Shown: positions 1 through 8,478, counted from the first letter of the stretch. The stretch is DNA of 51,121 nt from Bacillota bacterium (GCA_023398105.1 JAEWST010000124.1:1-51121); one strand, 5' to 3'. The notes: a model not told the origin generated them from the sequence alone. Made by a program: numbers and translations.

Positions 1-78
1 CTATAAGTGGCGGGTACCACTTTGGTTATCAGGCGGTGAGAATATCTCCCGCCTCGATGAAACGCCGCTGATGTAATG
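1..78. repeat. Dispersed repeat family A, partial long copy
   Basis: The window opens inside a GC-richer repeat that aligns base for base (offset 28897) with 28899-28975. Shared blocks include TATAAGTGGCGGGTACC, CTTTGGTTATCAGG and GCCGCTGATGTAAT. Shorter copies lie at 3677-3750 and 35745-35816. The left end is missing because the window starts within it. It contains a GGCGG...CCGCC hairpin (about 35-55). Confidence 0.75.
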
Positions 79-421
79 AAATTTTTCTACAATCGAAAAA
101 TTTCATTTTGAATCTAGGCGTTATAATAGAACAAAAATAGCTATCCTTAATTTTCTAATGAAAGCTATATTACTATTGACAACCAACTAATAAACAGACT
201 AATGTCTTAACCCTACGCTTTGGCTATTTTTCCTTTTCTTGTAGTTAAACCCTAGAAATAAAATGCTAAAGTCAAACAAATGCAAGTGATTCCCATGAGT
301 CCTTTATAGTCAAAACACTATGTAGTTATTTTTATCTGTTACAACTGTATAATATCATTTTTGTTAAATTTTTCAAACATTTTTTTCCCAATTTAAAAGG
401 TAATTTATCTGAGCCTTTCAA
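79..421. other. Intergenic, no gene seen
   Basis: AT-rich DNA between the repeat at the window start and the terminator of the azoreductase-like gene. No open frame with a ribosome binding site was found on either strand. The words AAAAATAGC (133-141) and GCTATTTTT (219-227) are complementary but about 80 bases apart, so no confident terminator was called from them. Confidence 0.5.
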
Positions 422-472
422 AATATCAAAAATAAAGGATTGCTGCTTTTTGCAAAGCTTCAACCCTTTATT
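422..472 (-). terminator. Rho-independent terminator after the azoreductase-like gene
   Basis: On the minus strand AATAAAGG pairs with CCTTTATT (431-438 with 465-472), with inner TTG/CAA and GCTTT/AAAGC pairing. It is followed by the T-rich tail TTTGATATTTT. It lies directly downstream of the stop codon at 491. Confidence 0.8.
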
Positions 473-490
473 TAAAATATTATTTTATAC

Positions 491-1138
491 TTACAATTGA
501 ATTTGCTCAACTAGTGCATCAATTTTGGCTGCAGCCTTTTCAATTGCTTCCTGACGTTCAGTTTCAGTTGTTCCTGTTCCATCAACCAGAAGCTCTTCAA
601 ATTTACTGATACCCAAAAATTTCATAATATCATGGACATAATTTAAGCCCTTATTCAGTACTGGTTTAATAACCCACGGAATGTTGGCACCAGATGCTTG
701 AACATATATAAAAGTACGATTTTTATCGTCTAAAAGACCATAAGGCTTATTATCTTCAAATGCAATAGTTTTATCAGCTAAAACTATGCAATGAATATAT
801 TCCAGTAATGGAGCTGGAAAGGAAAGACTCCACATTGGGGCAGCAATTACATAAATATCAGCCCCTTTAAATTGATCACATAGCTTAATTATTTGTTTTA
901 CTTCTGCCTGTTCTTCATTTGTAAACTTAGAAAGCGTTTCTTGATTAACTATACTACTTCTGCTACTAAAGTAGCAATCCTTAAGCTGCGGTACATGCTC
1001 CTTATATAAATCTAATTCCTCTAAAACAATACTAGGATGTACTACTAAAATTTTATTTACCACCATTCTTCCAACTGTCCTACTTGACGATATATCTTCA
1101 GGCTTTGAGTTCACAGTAATATAAAGTAGCTTTTTCAT
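491..1138 (-). CDS. FMN-dependent NADH-azoreductase-like flavoprotein
   Basis: A 215-residue protein of the flavodoxin-like fold NAD(P)H oxidoreductase family (AzoR / Flavodoxin_2). The N-terminal strand KKLLYITVNSKP with the Ser-rich loop SSSRT (residues 18-22) fits an FMN phosphate-binding loop. The segment around residues 100-125 (AAPMWSLSFPAPLLEYI) matches the PM-N-F-x-P-x-L-K-x-W-I-D type flavin/dimer motif of AzoR. Enzymes of this family reduce quinones and azo or nitro compounds with NAD(P)H in the cytosol. Length is normal for the family. No good ribosome binding site lies just before the ATG; an AGGAGGTG at about 1193-1200 is some 55 bases upstream, so the start is less sure than the family. 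It is monocistronic with its own terminator. The exact substrate cannot be read from sequence. Confidence 0.8.
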   Translation of the reverse strand: MKKLLYITVNSKPEDISSSRTVGRMVVNKILVVHPSIVLEELDLYKEHVPQLKDCYFSSRSSIVNQETLSKFTNEEQAEVKQIIKLCDQFKGADIYVIAAPMWSLSFPAPLLEYIHCIVLADKTIAFEDNKPYGLLDDKNRTFIYVQASGANIPWVIKPVLNKGLNYVHDIMKFLGISKFEELLVDGTGTTETERQEAIEKAAAKIDALVEQIQL

Positions 1139-1561
1139 CTAAATGTCCATATCTATATTATAAAAGTTATATAAAAGAATGATATGGTCTGACACCTCCT
1201 GTTTTAGTATTGAAAATAATCCAATTTATAGTATTCTTTACTAAAATTTTATTTATATACTATCCTCAAAGAGATACTATCATTTTACAAAATATTAAAG
1301 TAGGTTCAATACTCAAAAACTGTAGCACTAACAAAGTTAAAGGAATTCCATGTATTTAAATTTTTGCTTATGCTTGTTTTTACATACAAAAATCTGTTTA
1401 TGAACTAGTTATAAAATCAGATTTAACTGTGTTGCTTTTTCTATTAATTTATCGGTTCTACCTAACTCTGTTTTATGGAATAAAATTAATAATAATCATA
1501 TAGGAATCATTAATAAAACATCTCACCTAATTTTTCATTGCTTCGTTCTAATCCTCCTATT
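1139..1561. other. Intergenic region, no gene seen
   Basis: AT-rich. It should hold the promoter of the azoreductase-like gene (a TATAAT on the minus strand at 1157-1162, without a recognisable -35) and the 3' end of the eCIS-core gene transcript. An orphan AGGAGGTG (minus strand, about 1193-1200) has no plausible ORF after it. No clear terminator was found for the upstream eCIS-core gene. Confidence 0.4.
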
Positions 1562-3379
1562 TTACCTAAAATTCTGATCACTTATTCCATATTGTTTTTC
1601 AACATCAACATTTTTACCATGCACAATTCCTGTACCATTGGCAATTGTAAATTTTCTAGATTTTACATCGCTTTGGTGCTTCTTATCTGACTTATCAACA
1701 GCAGCCTGTGCTAGTAGTTGTAAAACTTCTAGTTCACTTGCACCATTCTTTATACTATTTTTTATACTTATTCTTGAACTTTGTTTAACATCCCAATTTT
1801 GAATTGCTATATCAAGAGCCAAAGCTAACCCTTTTTCGGTTTTCAAGTTATAATCATTAGCGATCTTATATGCTTGGTCAGTATACTGTTTCATAGCATT
1901 CTTTTGAATCTGTTGAAATTGTGAAGTTTTGCAAAGAGCTATAAATTGGTCATGCCACTCTTTCTTTAACTGTTTGCCTTCGTTAATATTTTTAGCCCAC
2001 TTAATTTGTTTAGATTTAGATGATTTCAACATATCGACAACACTTTGATAGTTATCTTCAAAATTTTTGTTGTTTAAATCAGTGTAGTTACCAATTAAAT
2101 TTTGATCTTTATTACTGAAAATTTTTTTTGCTAAATCATTGTTATTATCGAAGAACTCTTTTAGCAATGGTTGCAAAGTGCCTTTACCAATATTCCACTG
2201 AAAGTATCCAACTGAAAGACCCATACCATCAAAGTTACCTGCAACATTTACATATCCACTTCCTTCAAATGAACCTGTAAGTGAAAGTGATTTCTGCATT
2301 ACTTTATAAGCTTTACTCTCCAAAGGCTCCGTCATTGGAGTAGTTGACCAATATTTAGAAAGACTCAAATAAGTGGATAGTTCTCCCATATTGCTACATG
2401 CTATATAATCTCCAGTTTTATTGTATACTACATCTATAGCTTTCTTTTTTAATTTTTTACTCCAACCCTCTTTTTCTTTATCACTTATTCCCAATTTATC
2501 ACTACTATATAATGTAATATATTTATCACCCTTATATAGCACTAATATCTTTGTCTCTTTTATATGCGTTGTTTGAGAAACCCTCTGTATAACATTCCCT
2601 ATATTTCTGCCATAATTTATTTTTGAAGATTCCTTCAATTGAAATGTACTACTTTGTGACCCCATTTGTGACGCTCTAAGCCCCATAACATCAGCCTCTT
2701 TTTCAAGCCCAGCATCGTCATTTATAACTGTTCCTGATTTCATCTGCAGGGTGGGTTTAACCATTCCCTGCTTTTGCTGTACAGCGTGCCAGCCTTCATG
2801 AGGAAGATGCTTTTCCTGGCCAGGTGCAATATGTATATCACTTCCTTGTGTATAAGCCAATGCTCCTACCTGCTGTGGTTTATCGGAGTTTTGATGCACT
2901 TTTACATCTGATAGATCAACACCTGATAGTTTTTCAAGTCCTGCCTTCAAATTGTGTGGCATGCCTGAGCTTGAAGTAGCAGTATTGCCATCGTCCTTCT
3001 TCATTTGCAATGGATTTTTTTCATCATTATTCTTTAATCCCGAAAATTCTTTTTTGCCTTCTGAATCCTTTTTAATTCCAGATTTTGATTTTTCTAATGA
3101 AATTGAATTCATTGAAACATTAGTCTGCCCTAACTCTCTCTGCTTTTTAAGTCGTATTGCCTCCTCTCTCATTTCTACTGCTCGTCGATATCCTATTGCG
3201 GATTGTAGAACTATAAATTCTTCTCTTGTTATTGCATACGGATTATTGAGCATTATCTGGAGCAATTTCTTATAATCTGTTGTTCTTACATTTTCTTTAT
3301 TTTCAGTAGGCTTATTCGTATGATTATTTGTTCTGTCTGGAGCCGACTTTGGTTTTTTTGCTAACATTTTGGTCTGCAT
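1562..3379 (-). CDS. eCIS-core (DUF4157) protein with C-terminal lysozyme/chitosanase-like domain
   Basis: A 605-residue protein when started at the ATG at 3379, which has AGGGGTGAG just upstream; an in-frame extension to 3433 lacks this. Residues about 1-135 are a polar low-complexity leader. Residues about 140-212 form an eCIS-core domain: MPHNLKAGLEKLSGVDLSDV, then a conserved VHQNS, and HEGWH at 194-198, the HExxH-like signature of this family. The C-terminal about 250 residues contain GSFEGSG, GNFDGMGLSVGYFQWNIG and GTLQPLL, which resemble glycoside hydrolases of the lysozyme superfamily (GH46 chitosanase/peptidoglycan hydrolase-like). The eCIS-core domain is known as a marker of cargo or toxins loaded into extracellular contractile injection systems, so this is inferred to be such a cargo acting on a wall polymer. 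No contractile tail genes are in the window. The catalytic acid of the C-terminal domain is not established. Confidence 0.8.
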   Translation of the reverse strand: MQTKMLAKKPKSAPDRTNNHTNKPTENKENVRTTDYKKLLQIMLNNPYAITREEFIVLQSAIGYRRAVEMREEAIRLKKQRELGQTNVSMNSISLEKSKSGIKKDSEGKKEFSGLKNNDEKNPLQMKKDDGNTATSSSGMPHNLKAGLEKLSGVDLSDVKVHQNSDKPQQVGALAYTQGSDIHIAPGQEKHLPHEGWHAVQQKQGMVKPTLQMKSGTVINDDAGLEKEADVMGLRASQMGSQSSTFQLKESSKINYGRNIGNVIQRVSQTTHIKETKILVLYKGDKYITLYSSDKLGISDKEKEGWSKKLKKKAIDVVYNKTGDYIACSNMGELSTYLSLSKYWSTTPMTEPLESKAYKVMQKSLSLTGSFEGSGYVNVAGNFDGMGLSVGYFQWNIGKGTLQPLLKEFFDNNNDLAKKIFSNKDQNLIGNYTDLNNKNFEDNYQSVVDMLKSSKSKQIKWAKNINEGKQLKKEWHDQFIALCKTSQFQQIQKNAMKQYTDQAYKIANDYNLKTEKGLALALDIAIQNWDVKQSSRISIKNSIKNGASELEVLQLLAQAAVDKSDKKHQSDVKSRKFTIANGTGIVHGKNVDVEKQYGISDQNFR

Positions 3380-3676
3380 GTATGACTCACCCCTAAAATA
3401 CCCGTTTGCTATATAAGTAAATTTTAGGTTCATTTAACATCCAAATTTCAAAAAAATTTGTAATTTTAAACATATTGCATAATATATTAAGTAATTTAGG
3501 ATTTTCTGAGCACCTCGGCATTTCTATTAGCAACTATTTTAATTACTAAAAACTGTCCTTTGAAAAATAATTAAGTAATAAGTGATAGTAATTAAGGGAC
3601 GGGTTTTGAATTGATTAACTAACGCATTGCATTTTTGTCAAGCACATCATTGATTTCTTGGTTAAGCTGCTTGCGA
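3380..3676. other. Intergenic with RAYT-like AAGGGACGG word
   Basis: Carries the eCIS-core gene leader (ribosome site at about 3384-3392) and AAGGGACGGG at 3594-3603. The same word occurs twice near 28720-28764. Such words are typical of REP-like repeats moved by Y1 transposases in clostridia. No gene is seen. Confidence 0.45.
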
Positions 3677-3750
3677 TTATAACGCCGCCTGATAACCAAA
3701 GTAGTACCCGCCACTTATAGAAGTGGGGGACATTTTCTTGCCTCGTTATA
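3677..3750 (-). repeat. Dispersed repeat family A, short copy (MITE-like)
   Basis: A 74-bp unit bounded by TTATAACG (3677-3684) and CGTTATA (3744-3750), almost identical to 35745-35816 and related to 28866-28975 and 1-78. It sits immediately 3' of the stop codon of the toxin-region remnant (stop at 3751-3753). Confidence 0.75.
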
Positions 3751-4109
3751 TCACGTATGTGTGAATGTTGCATCCTGTTGTTCTTTTGTAGTTCCTTCTT
3801 GATAATTAAAATTTTCTTGTTTTGTCTCTGATTTTATTACATTAAACTCATTAACCCCATCACCTTTACCAGAATCAACCGTTATTTCAGTCCCTGAACC
3901 TACATCAGATTTTCCTATACCATTTCCCTTTTTCCCATCTTGCCAGCTAGTTTCAAGCTTATTATCAATCATGTTGGACGCTGGATACTTATTTCCTTTT
4001 TTAGAAACAAGATGCGAACTACTTTCAATATCCTTGACTATCAGTGTCTCATATGAGTACACCACAGTCTCATCATTTACTGTAGCTACACTTTCATTGA
4101 AGCATCCGC
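3751..4109 (-). pseudogene. Chimeric remnant: glycan-binding domain fragment fused to toxin N-terminal linker
   Basis: The open frame from 4065 (104 residues) reads MVYSYETLIVKDIESSSHLV up to KKGNGIG, copied from the discoidin domain of the membrane protein at 5423-6784. It then runs straight into KSDVGSGTE...NFNYQEGT, copied from the N-terminus of the toxin at 4436-5290, and ends in a short unrelated tail. The homology extends upstream to 4107 (GCFNES), directly after the immunity gene stop codon. The two source segments are about 490 bp apart in the intact copy, and the junction is the shared 7-mer TCCTATA (3913-3919). No ribosome binding site or complete domain is present, so it is taken as a recombination scar rather than a working gene. 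It could be an orphan toxin module with the tail TTKEQQDATFTHT. Confidence 0.75.
3789..4107. repeat. Recombined direct repeat arm flanking the toxin-immunity cassette
   Basis: Bases 3789-3919 match 5134-5264 (equal length 131, about 8 mismatches by eye). Bases 3913-4107 match 5753-5947 (equal length 195, about 7 mismatches by eye). The arms share only TCCTATA. Together they bracket the toxin and immunity genes in direct orientation and would allow loss or exchange of the cassette by homologous recombination. Confidence 0.85.
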
Positions 4110-4430
4110 TTATTTTAAAGCAGAATTAAGTTGTGCAATAAAATTTTGAAACAAATTAAATCTTTGCTTATCTAAGCCTATTGGTTCAATTCTTACATTA
4201 TATTTATGAAAGAATCTATCTCCTACTTCTATCTCAAGTGACTTCAACTCTTCTTTATCTGTATGATTTTCTAAATAAATAAGCCAATCAGAGATTTCAT
4301 CTCTTTGCCATGTAAGTAATATATCAGAGGACACCTTTTTCATTTCATCAATAACTTTTTTCAATTCTGTTAAAGCGTATATTAATTCTTTATGTTCCTG
4401 TAAAGTTATAGTATTCATATTCTTCACCAT
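4110..4430 (-). CDS. Probable immunity protein of the toxin cassette
   Basis: A 106-residue, mostly helical, charged cytosolic protein with no signal peptide or membrane segment. It starts 5 bases after the toxin stop codon, with AAGAGAG before the ATG; an internal ATG at 4418 is an alternative start. I do not recognise the family. The call as immunity protein rests on context: small size, position directly downstream of a toxin-like gene, and containment within the same recombining cassette (the flanking duplicated sequence begins right after its stop codon at 4107). If correct, it would bind and neutralise the C-terminal domain of the neighbouring toxin in the producing cell. Confidence 0.6.
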   Translation of the reverse strand: MVKNMNTITLQEHKELIYALTELKKVIDEMKKVSSDILLTWQRDEISDWLIYLENHTDKEELKSLEIEVGDRFFHKYNVRIEPIGLDKQRFNLFQNFIAQLNSALK

Positions 4431-4435
4431 CTCTC

Positions 4436-5290
4436 TTATTTTAATTTAGTCACAGTAATCCAGCTTTCAGGAACTTCATTATAATCAATATAAGCCTGAT
4501 GACTTCCACCATATAAGCCATTACCTTGAGAGCCTACTTTCCCATCAAGTCCAGTAACACTTGAATCTTTTGGAATATTCATCTCATAGAGGTTGCTTGC
4601 ATTATTACCCCATTCCTGTTTTATTGCAGTATTTACTCTCCATTGAAACTCTGTAGTTGGAGGTGGGTCTGCTGTCCAAAAGCCACCATTCTTATCTCCA
4701 ATTCTATACAGTTTTGTTCCTTCACCGTATGTTTTCTCTACAGCTTTACCGCCCTCAAACGAATTCAGAACATTTCTTTCCCATTGACTACCTTCAACTA
4801 ATTTGGGAGCAGGAACTTCTTTAACTTCAACCTCTGTCTTAGCTTCTTGTTTTGCTTCTGTTTTTGCTTCTGTCTTAGCTTCTGTCTTATTATTAGTAGC
4901 ATCTTTCTTTTCTGATGTATTCTCAATATCATTACCTGCATTAGAATCATTATCTTTAACTACTGGACTTTCTTTGGTGTCATCCTCTAAACCACTTTCA
5001 AATCCATCAGAAATAGAGGTAGCAATCTCTTTACTACTCATTGGTGGCTCTTCAGTTTTTATTTCTGTTGTTGGTTTAGTCGTTTCTCCATTTTTTAAAT
5101 CTTTTGTTTGTTCAGTAGTTACATCCTTTGACCTAGTTCCTTCTTGATAACTAAAATTTTCTTGTTTTGTCTCTGATTTTTTTTCTTCAAACTCATTAAC
5201 TCCATCACCTTTACCAGAATCAACCGTTTTTTCAGTTCCTGAACCTACATCAGATTTTCCTATATCAGATCCTTCTGAAAAATCTCCCAT
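4436..5290 (-). CDS. Polymorphic toxin-like effector with C-terminal ART/TNT-like domain
   Basis: A 284-residue protein from the ATG at 5290, preceded by GGAG at a 7-base spacing; the frame is open to 5326 but lacks such a site. Residues 1-165 are an acidic, low-complexity linker (KSDVGSGTE, then KTEAKTEAKTEA repeats) with no signal peptide. The last about 110 residues are folded: KLYRIG (Arg 196), GGFWT, PPTTEFQWR, EWGN, then LYGGSHQAYI (Gln 265) and VPESWI. The order Arg / aromatic-Ser/Thr / GG-x-x-Q is reminiscent of NAD-consuming TNT and ADP-ribosyltransferase toxin folds, so an NAD-dependent activity is inferred, not proven. It is the penultimate gene of the GTPase/Hsp70 operon and is followed by a probable immunity gene. 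The linker is duplicated in the remnant at 3751-4109. A different toxin fold remains possible. Confidence 0.6.
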   Translation of the reverse strand: MGDFSEGSDIGKSDVGSGTEKTVDSGKGDGVNEFEEKKSETKQENFSYQEGTRSKDVTTEQTKDLKNGETTKPTTEIKTEEPPMSSKEIATSISDGFESGLEDDTKESPVVKDNDSNAGNDIENTSEKKDATNNKTEAKTEAKTEAKQEAKTEVEVKEVPAPKLVEGSQWERNVLNSFEGGKAVEKTYGEGTKLYRIGDKNGGFWTADPPPTTEFQWRVNTAIKQEWGNNASNLYEMNIPKDSSVTGLDGKVGSQGNGLYGGSHQAYIDYNEVPESWITVTKLK

Positions 5291-5422
5291 ATAAATTCTC
5301 CATTCCGTCGCTGTCGCTGGCGGCACAAATAGAAATAAAAACTGGTGTGCGACTTCACCACTGGGTATTTATTACACTGCGGAGAAGATATACTACTAAG
5401 TACTTACAAATCTCTCTCTATC
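5291..5422. other. 132-bp intercistronic spacer with locally GC-rich tract
   Basis: The longest gap inside the operon. It carries an unusually GC-rich stretch at about 5312-5335 (CCGTCGCTGTCGCTGGCGGC) and a small TGGTG/CACCA hairpin (5342-5359), unlike the AT-rich surroundings. It may be a recombination scar of the effector slot. No gene or terminator was identified. Confidence 0.4.
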
Positions 5423-6784
5423 TTAGTTGTTTATCTTATTGATTGCTCTCTCAAGAAATAACTCGGCTACACATAACTCATCATACTTACTACCTTGATA
5501 TACTTTAGAAGCTGTAATACCAATCTGATCGCATTGAACATAATTAGCTAGTACAAACTCTGTATATCCCTGCGTATATGTATCCTTAAAGCTAAGTATC
5601 TGCCTGTCTACCTGCTCACCCTTTCTATAGAAAACAACCTCTATCTCACACAATCTGCAATTTTCATAGTATTTCTTTTCTGAAATGTTATTTCCATTTG
5701 CAATACAAATTTTATTAATAAGTGAATCCTCAAAGTATAAGTTAATATATTCTCCTATACCATTTCCCTTTTTCCCATCTTGCCAGCTAGTTTCAAGCTT
5801 ATTATCAATCATGTTGGTCGCTGGATACTTATTTCCTTTTTTAGATACAAGATGCGAACTACTTTCAATATCCTTGACTATCAATGTCTCATATGAGTAC
5901 GCCACAGTCTCATCATATACTGCCGCTACACTTTCATTGAAGCATCCTACATATATCATTACTCCTGATGTCAACACTGTTAATACAACAATTGCAAGGA
6001 GCTTTTCAGAACCTAGGCCTTTTATCTTTATCTTTTTTTCAGATAGGATGAAGACTTCAAATAATGCAAGTACTATCACAACAAAAGCTATAATTATATA
6101 TTCTACTTTATAGGATGAAAGAATAGAAAGGGCATCCTCTTTAAAAGATATCTGTCCTTCATAGTAATCTCTATAAAACAAGTACATGTGAGTTGCCTCT
6201 GAAATCACAAAATAAAATCCCATAGAAATAAAAGCTATAAAATTATATGTAATCTTAGTGCAGATTGCACATAGAGCTCCAGCTAGCAGCACTCTGACCA
6301 ATAGGTTAATTAACACAATTCCATCAGTATATCCGCTTCCGAACATCAAAATATTTACTCCAAAAGTACTCAATCCAAAGAAAAACGCACGACCTGCATG
6401 GTTTCTGTAACATTCAGTTACAACCAATACCAAAACCATAATTGATAATGGATTAAATGCACCCTGAATCTGTTGTTCAAATAAAGTACTTGAATAATGA
6501 AAAATAAATTGATTGACTAAACTCATTGCTAAAGAATACACACCATCAATAGCATTTATTAATGCAACAAGAGCAAATACTCTTATCATTCCCTTCTTGC
6601 TACTTCCACCCTCTTTATCACTTGCAAAATATACAATTACTATTATAATAAGTCCTGTGAAGAAACCTTCAACATTCGAATACCGTTCCCACAATCTAGT
6701 AAAGTAGCCCCAGTTCCAGATATTTTCTGGGAACAACGTTCTAATAAACCCTAATAACATATTTTGAATTTGTTCTACATTCAT
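5423..6784 (-). CDS. Polytopic membrane protein with C-terminal NADase-type glycan-binding (discoidin-like) domain
   Basis: 453 residues. The N-terminal about 280 residues contain seven or eight hydrophobic segments (for example IIIVIVYFA, LSIMVLVLVV, IIIAFVVIVLALFEVFI, LLAIVVLTVLTSGVMIYVG). The C-terminal about 155 residues form a soluble beta domain: ESSSHLVSKKGNKYPATNMI, then DNKLETSWQDGKKGNGIGEY, IANG and CRLCEIEV. This is the pattern of discoidin/F5-8C-like NADase-type glycan-binding domains. With the last helix at about 263-282, that domain could face outside. GAGGTGAGGAT precedes the ATG, and the gene starts 9 bases after the small membrane protein. The likely role is membrane sensor or surface receptor of the system; this is inferred from domains and operon position. 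Part of its domain is duplicated at 3913-4107. Confidence 0.75.
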   Translation of the reverse strand: MNVEQIQNMLLGFIRTLFPENIWNWGYFTRLWERYSNVEGFFTGLIIIVIVYFASDKEGGSSKKGMIRVFALVALINAIDGVYSLAMSLVNQFIFHYSSTLFEQQIQGAFNPLSIMVLVLVVTECYRNHAGRAFFFGLSTFGVNILMFGSGYTDGIVLINLLVRVLLAGALCAICTKITYNFIAFISMGFYFVISEATHMYLFYRDYYEGQISFKEDALSILSSYKVEYIIIAFVVIVLALFEVFILSEKKIKIKGLGSEKLLAIVVLTVLTSGVMIYVGCFNESVAAVYDETVAYSYETLIVKDIESSSHLVSKKGNKYPATNMIDNKLETSWQDGKKGNGIGEYINLYFEDSLINKICIANGNNISEKKYYENCRLCEIEVVFYRKGEQVDRQILSFKDTYTQGYTEFVLANYVQCDQIGITASKVYQGSKYDELCVAELFLERAINKINN

Positions 6785-6793
6785 ATCCTCACC

Positions 6794-6997
6794 TCACCTA
6801 CTTTTGACATATACTTCTTTAAAAACTGAATAGGTATTCTTGATTGCACACTTTAATCCAACAAAGAGGCCGCAAGCAATCATAACAATTGCTAAAACTG
6901 GCATAATTCCATAAAACAAATGGTAAACCATTGTAAGAACCATCATCACGATAATAGCAATTAAGACACACAAAATTATCCCTATAATTATTTCCAT
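6794..6997 (-). CDS. Small two-helix membrane protein paired with GTPase (copy B)
   Basis: 67 residues, almost entirely two hydrophobic helices (about 2-26 and 30-50) and a short basic tail. The tail AIKNTYSVFKE matches AIKNYFSSFKE of the small protein at 25718-25936. Both lie next to a double-GTPase 2 gene. GGAGGTGTAGGC precedes the ATG, and only 2 bases separate it from the GTPase stop codon, so translation is probably coupled. No known family was recognised. Inferred role: membrane partner or anchor of the GTPase. Confidence 0.7.
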   Translation of the reverse strand: MEIIIGIILCVLIAIIVMMVLTMVYHLFYGIMPVLAIVMIACGLFVGLKCAIKNTYSVFKEVYVKSR

Positions 6998-6999
6998 GC

Positions 7000-8460
7000 C
7001 TACACCTCCATTTTCACTGGAACTTTTCCAAATTTATGTTCATTCCATACATGTCCAATAACTGAATCTGCATTATTCATCAACCATTCCATGGGTTCCA
7101 TAACTCCAACTGGCTTATAAGCTCCTTTATCCCTCGTATGACCTATTGAACTACATGCAAAATATCTGTTATTCTTGAACTTGATATCTATTCCACTTAC
7201 AAGACTAGCCACTCCATACTGTTTCAAGAATTCCCTACATATGTAATCTTCTGCATCAAGGTACTCTGCATTAATACCGTTTTCTTTCATTTTATTTAAT
7301 GCAGTATTCACTGCTTCATTTCCAAGCTCCTTTTGAAGGCTTGAAGAATCCACTTTTGAAATAACCACTGCAATAGGCGTTGTAGACATTTTATTAGCAG
7401 ATAAACCAGTTACTTCTCTTAACTTATTGATAAAGGCATCCACTATTCCGCCAATATCAGCTTTACCAATACCAGCTATATCCTCTGGCTGAAGGTCATC
7501 TCCATATCTATTTCTTACAGCTGGAATAGCAAAAGGATCAATGACTAATACAATACCTTGACAATATTCATACTGTTTTTGCATCTCATTTTCACTATTA
7601 TCAGTAAATACCTCACCAGCGATATCATATACATGTATCAATCTCTCTGGCTTAAAGCCTTTCCCCTTTAGGAAAAAACTAAAGGACACTGAACTGGTTT
7701 TTGTAATATCCTGTGGTCTGTCTGTCATTCTAGTGCTACCATTTCTGTAATCAGTTACAATTTCATTAAAAATTGCTTTTTTCTCATCATTATAAAATTC
7801 TGTTTGCCAGCCATATTTAGGTGCTACATTATCTATAAAATCTTTTGAAAAAGCTGTAATGAAAGCCGTTTTACCAACAGAACGTCCTCCTACTACGGGT
7901 ATACAAATTGGCATATTCTCTCTATCTGATAGCGATAATGTACAATGAGCACAAAAAGCTGGATAATTCTTTCTTCCAGTCAAAAAACATGTTCCCATTC
8001 TTTGCCCACAGGTACACTTTCTATACAAGATTCCATACTTACCTGATGTAAGCATGGTGTGCTTCCTACCACAGTTAGGACAGGCATATACTGGAATCAA
8101 AGAGCGTTCCTTACAAGAAGGACACGCAGAAAATATCTTCTTTTGCTTAAGATACAAACGATCTATTAACCAGAGCATTGAGAATCCAATATATACCATT
8201 ACAAAAAATACTGATAAAAACACAGATAGAGCTACACTTACCATCAAGAAAAATGCGGTTCCGTAGATAACCACCGAAAAAGAGCCTATCAACCAACATA
8301 TTCCTGATATGCTCATCAGACCGTTTTCACGGTACTTTTTATGATAAGCCCTTGCAGTATCCCTATTTTTACTCCATAATTTTATAATAAAATTCTTAAG
8401 ATCTCTCCATCCAGCTCCAAAAAAATAACTTAATTTTGCTGGCTGTACTGTCTTAGCCAT
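7000..8460 (-). CDS. Membrane-anchored zinc-ribbon GTPase, double-GTPase 2-like (copy B)
   Basis: 486 residues from the ATG at 8460, chosen for its GGAGGAAC site and because MAKTVQPAKLSYFFGAG aligns with the paralogue start. Domains in order: basic N-terminus; hydrophobic segments at about 50-98; zinc-ribbon region with CPSC (113-116), CPNC (127-130), C149/C151, C158 and CAHC (170-173); GTPase domain with P-loop GGRSVGKT (191-198), switch-like DIAGE (279-283) and SKVD (368-371), an NKxD-like base-recognition motif. This matches TRAFAC-type GTPases grouped as double-GTPase 2, known from bacterial NTP-dependent conflict operons. It is very similar to the protein at 24187-25692. It is probably bound to the inner face of the membrane. 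GTP rather than ATP is inferred from the motif pattern. Confidence 0.82.
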   Translation of the reverse strand: MAKTVQPAKLSYFFGAGWRDLKNFIIKLWSKNRDTARAYHKKYRENGLMSISGICWLIGSFSVVIYGTAFFLMVSVALSVFLSVFFVMVYIGFSMLWLIDRLYLKQKKIFSACPSCKERSLIPVYACPNCGRKHTMLTSGKYGILYRKCTCGQRMGTCFLTGRKNYPAFCAHCTLSLSDRENMPICIPVVGGRSVGKTAFITAFSKDFIDNVAPKYGWQTEFYNDEKKAIFNEIVTDYRNGSTRMTDRPQDITKTSSVSFSFFLKGKGFKPERLIHVYDIAGEVFTDNSENEMQKQYEYCQGIVLVIDPFAIPAVRNRYGDDLQPEDIAGIGKADIGGIVDAFINKLREVTGLSANKMSTTPIAVVISKVDSSSLQKELGNEAVNTALNKMKENGINAEYLDAEDYICREFLKQYGVASLVSGIDIKFKNNRYFACSSIGHTRDKGAYKPVGVMEPMEWLMNNADSVIGHVWNEHKFGKVPVKMEV

Positions 8461-8478
8461 AACTAGTTCCTCCAAAAA

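Noticed and set aside
1139..1204. Leader peptide ORF after the AGGAGGTG at about 1193-1200
   Set aside because: Only a GTG overlapping the ribosome site could start an 18-codon frame; no supporting feature.
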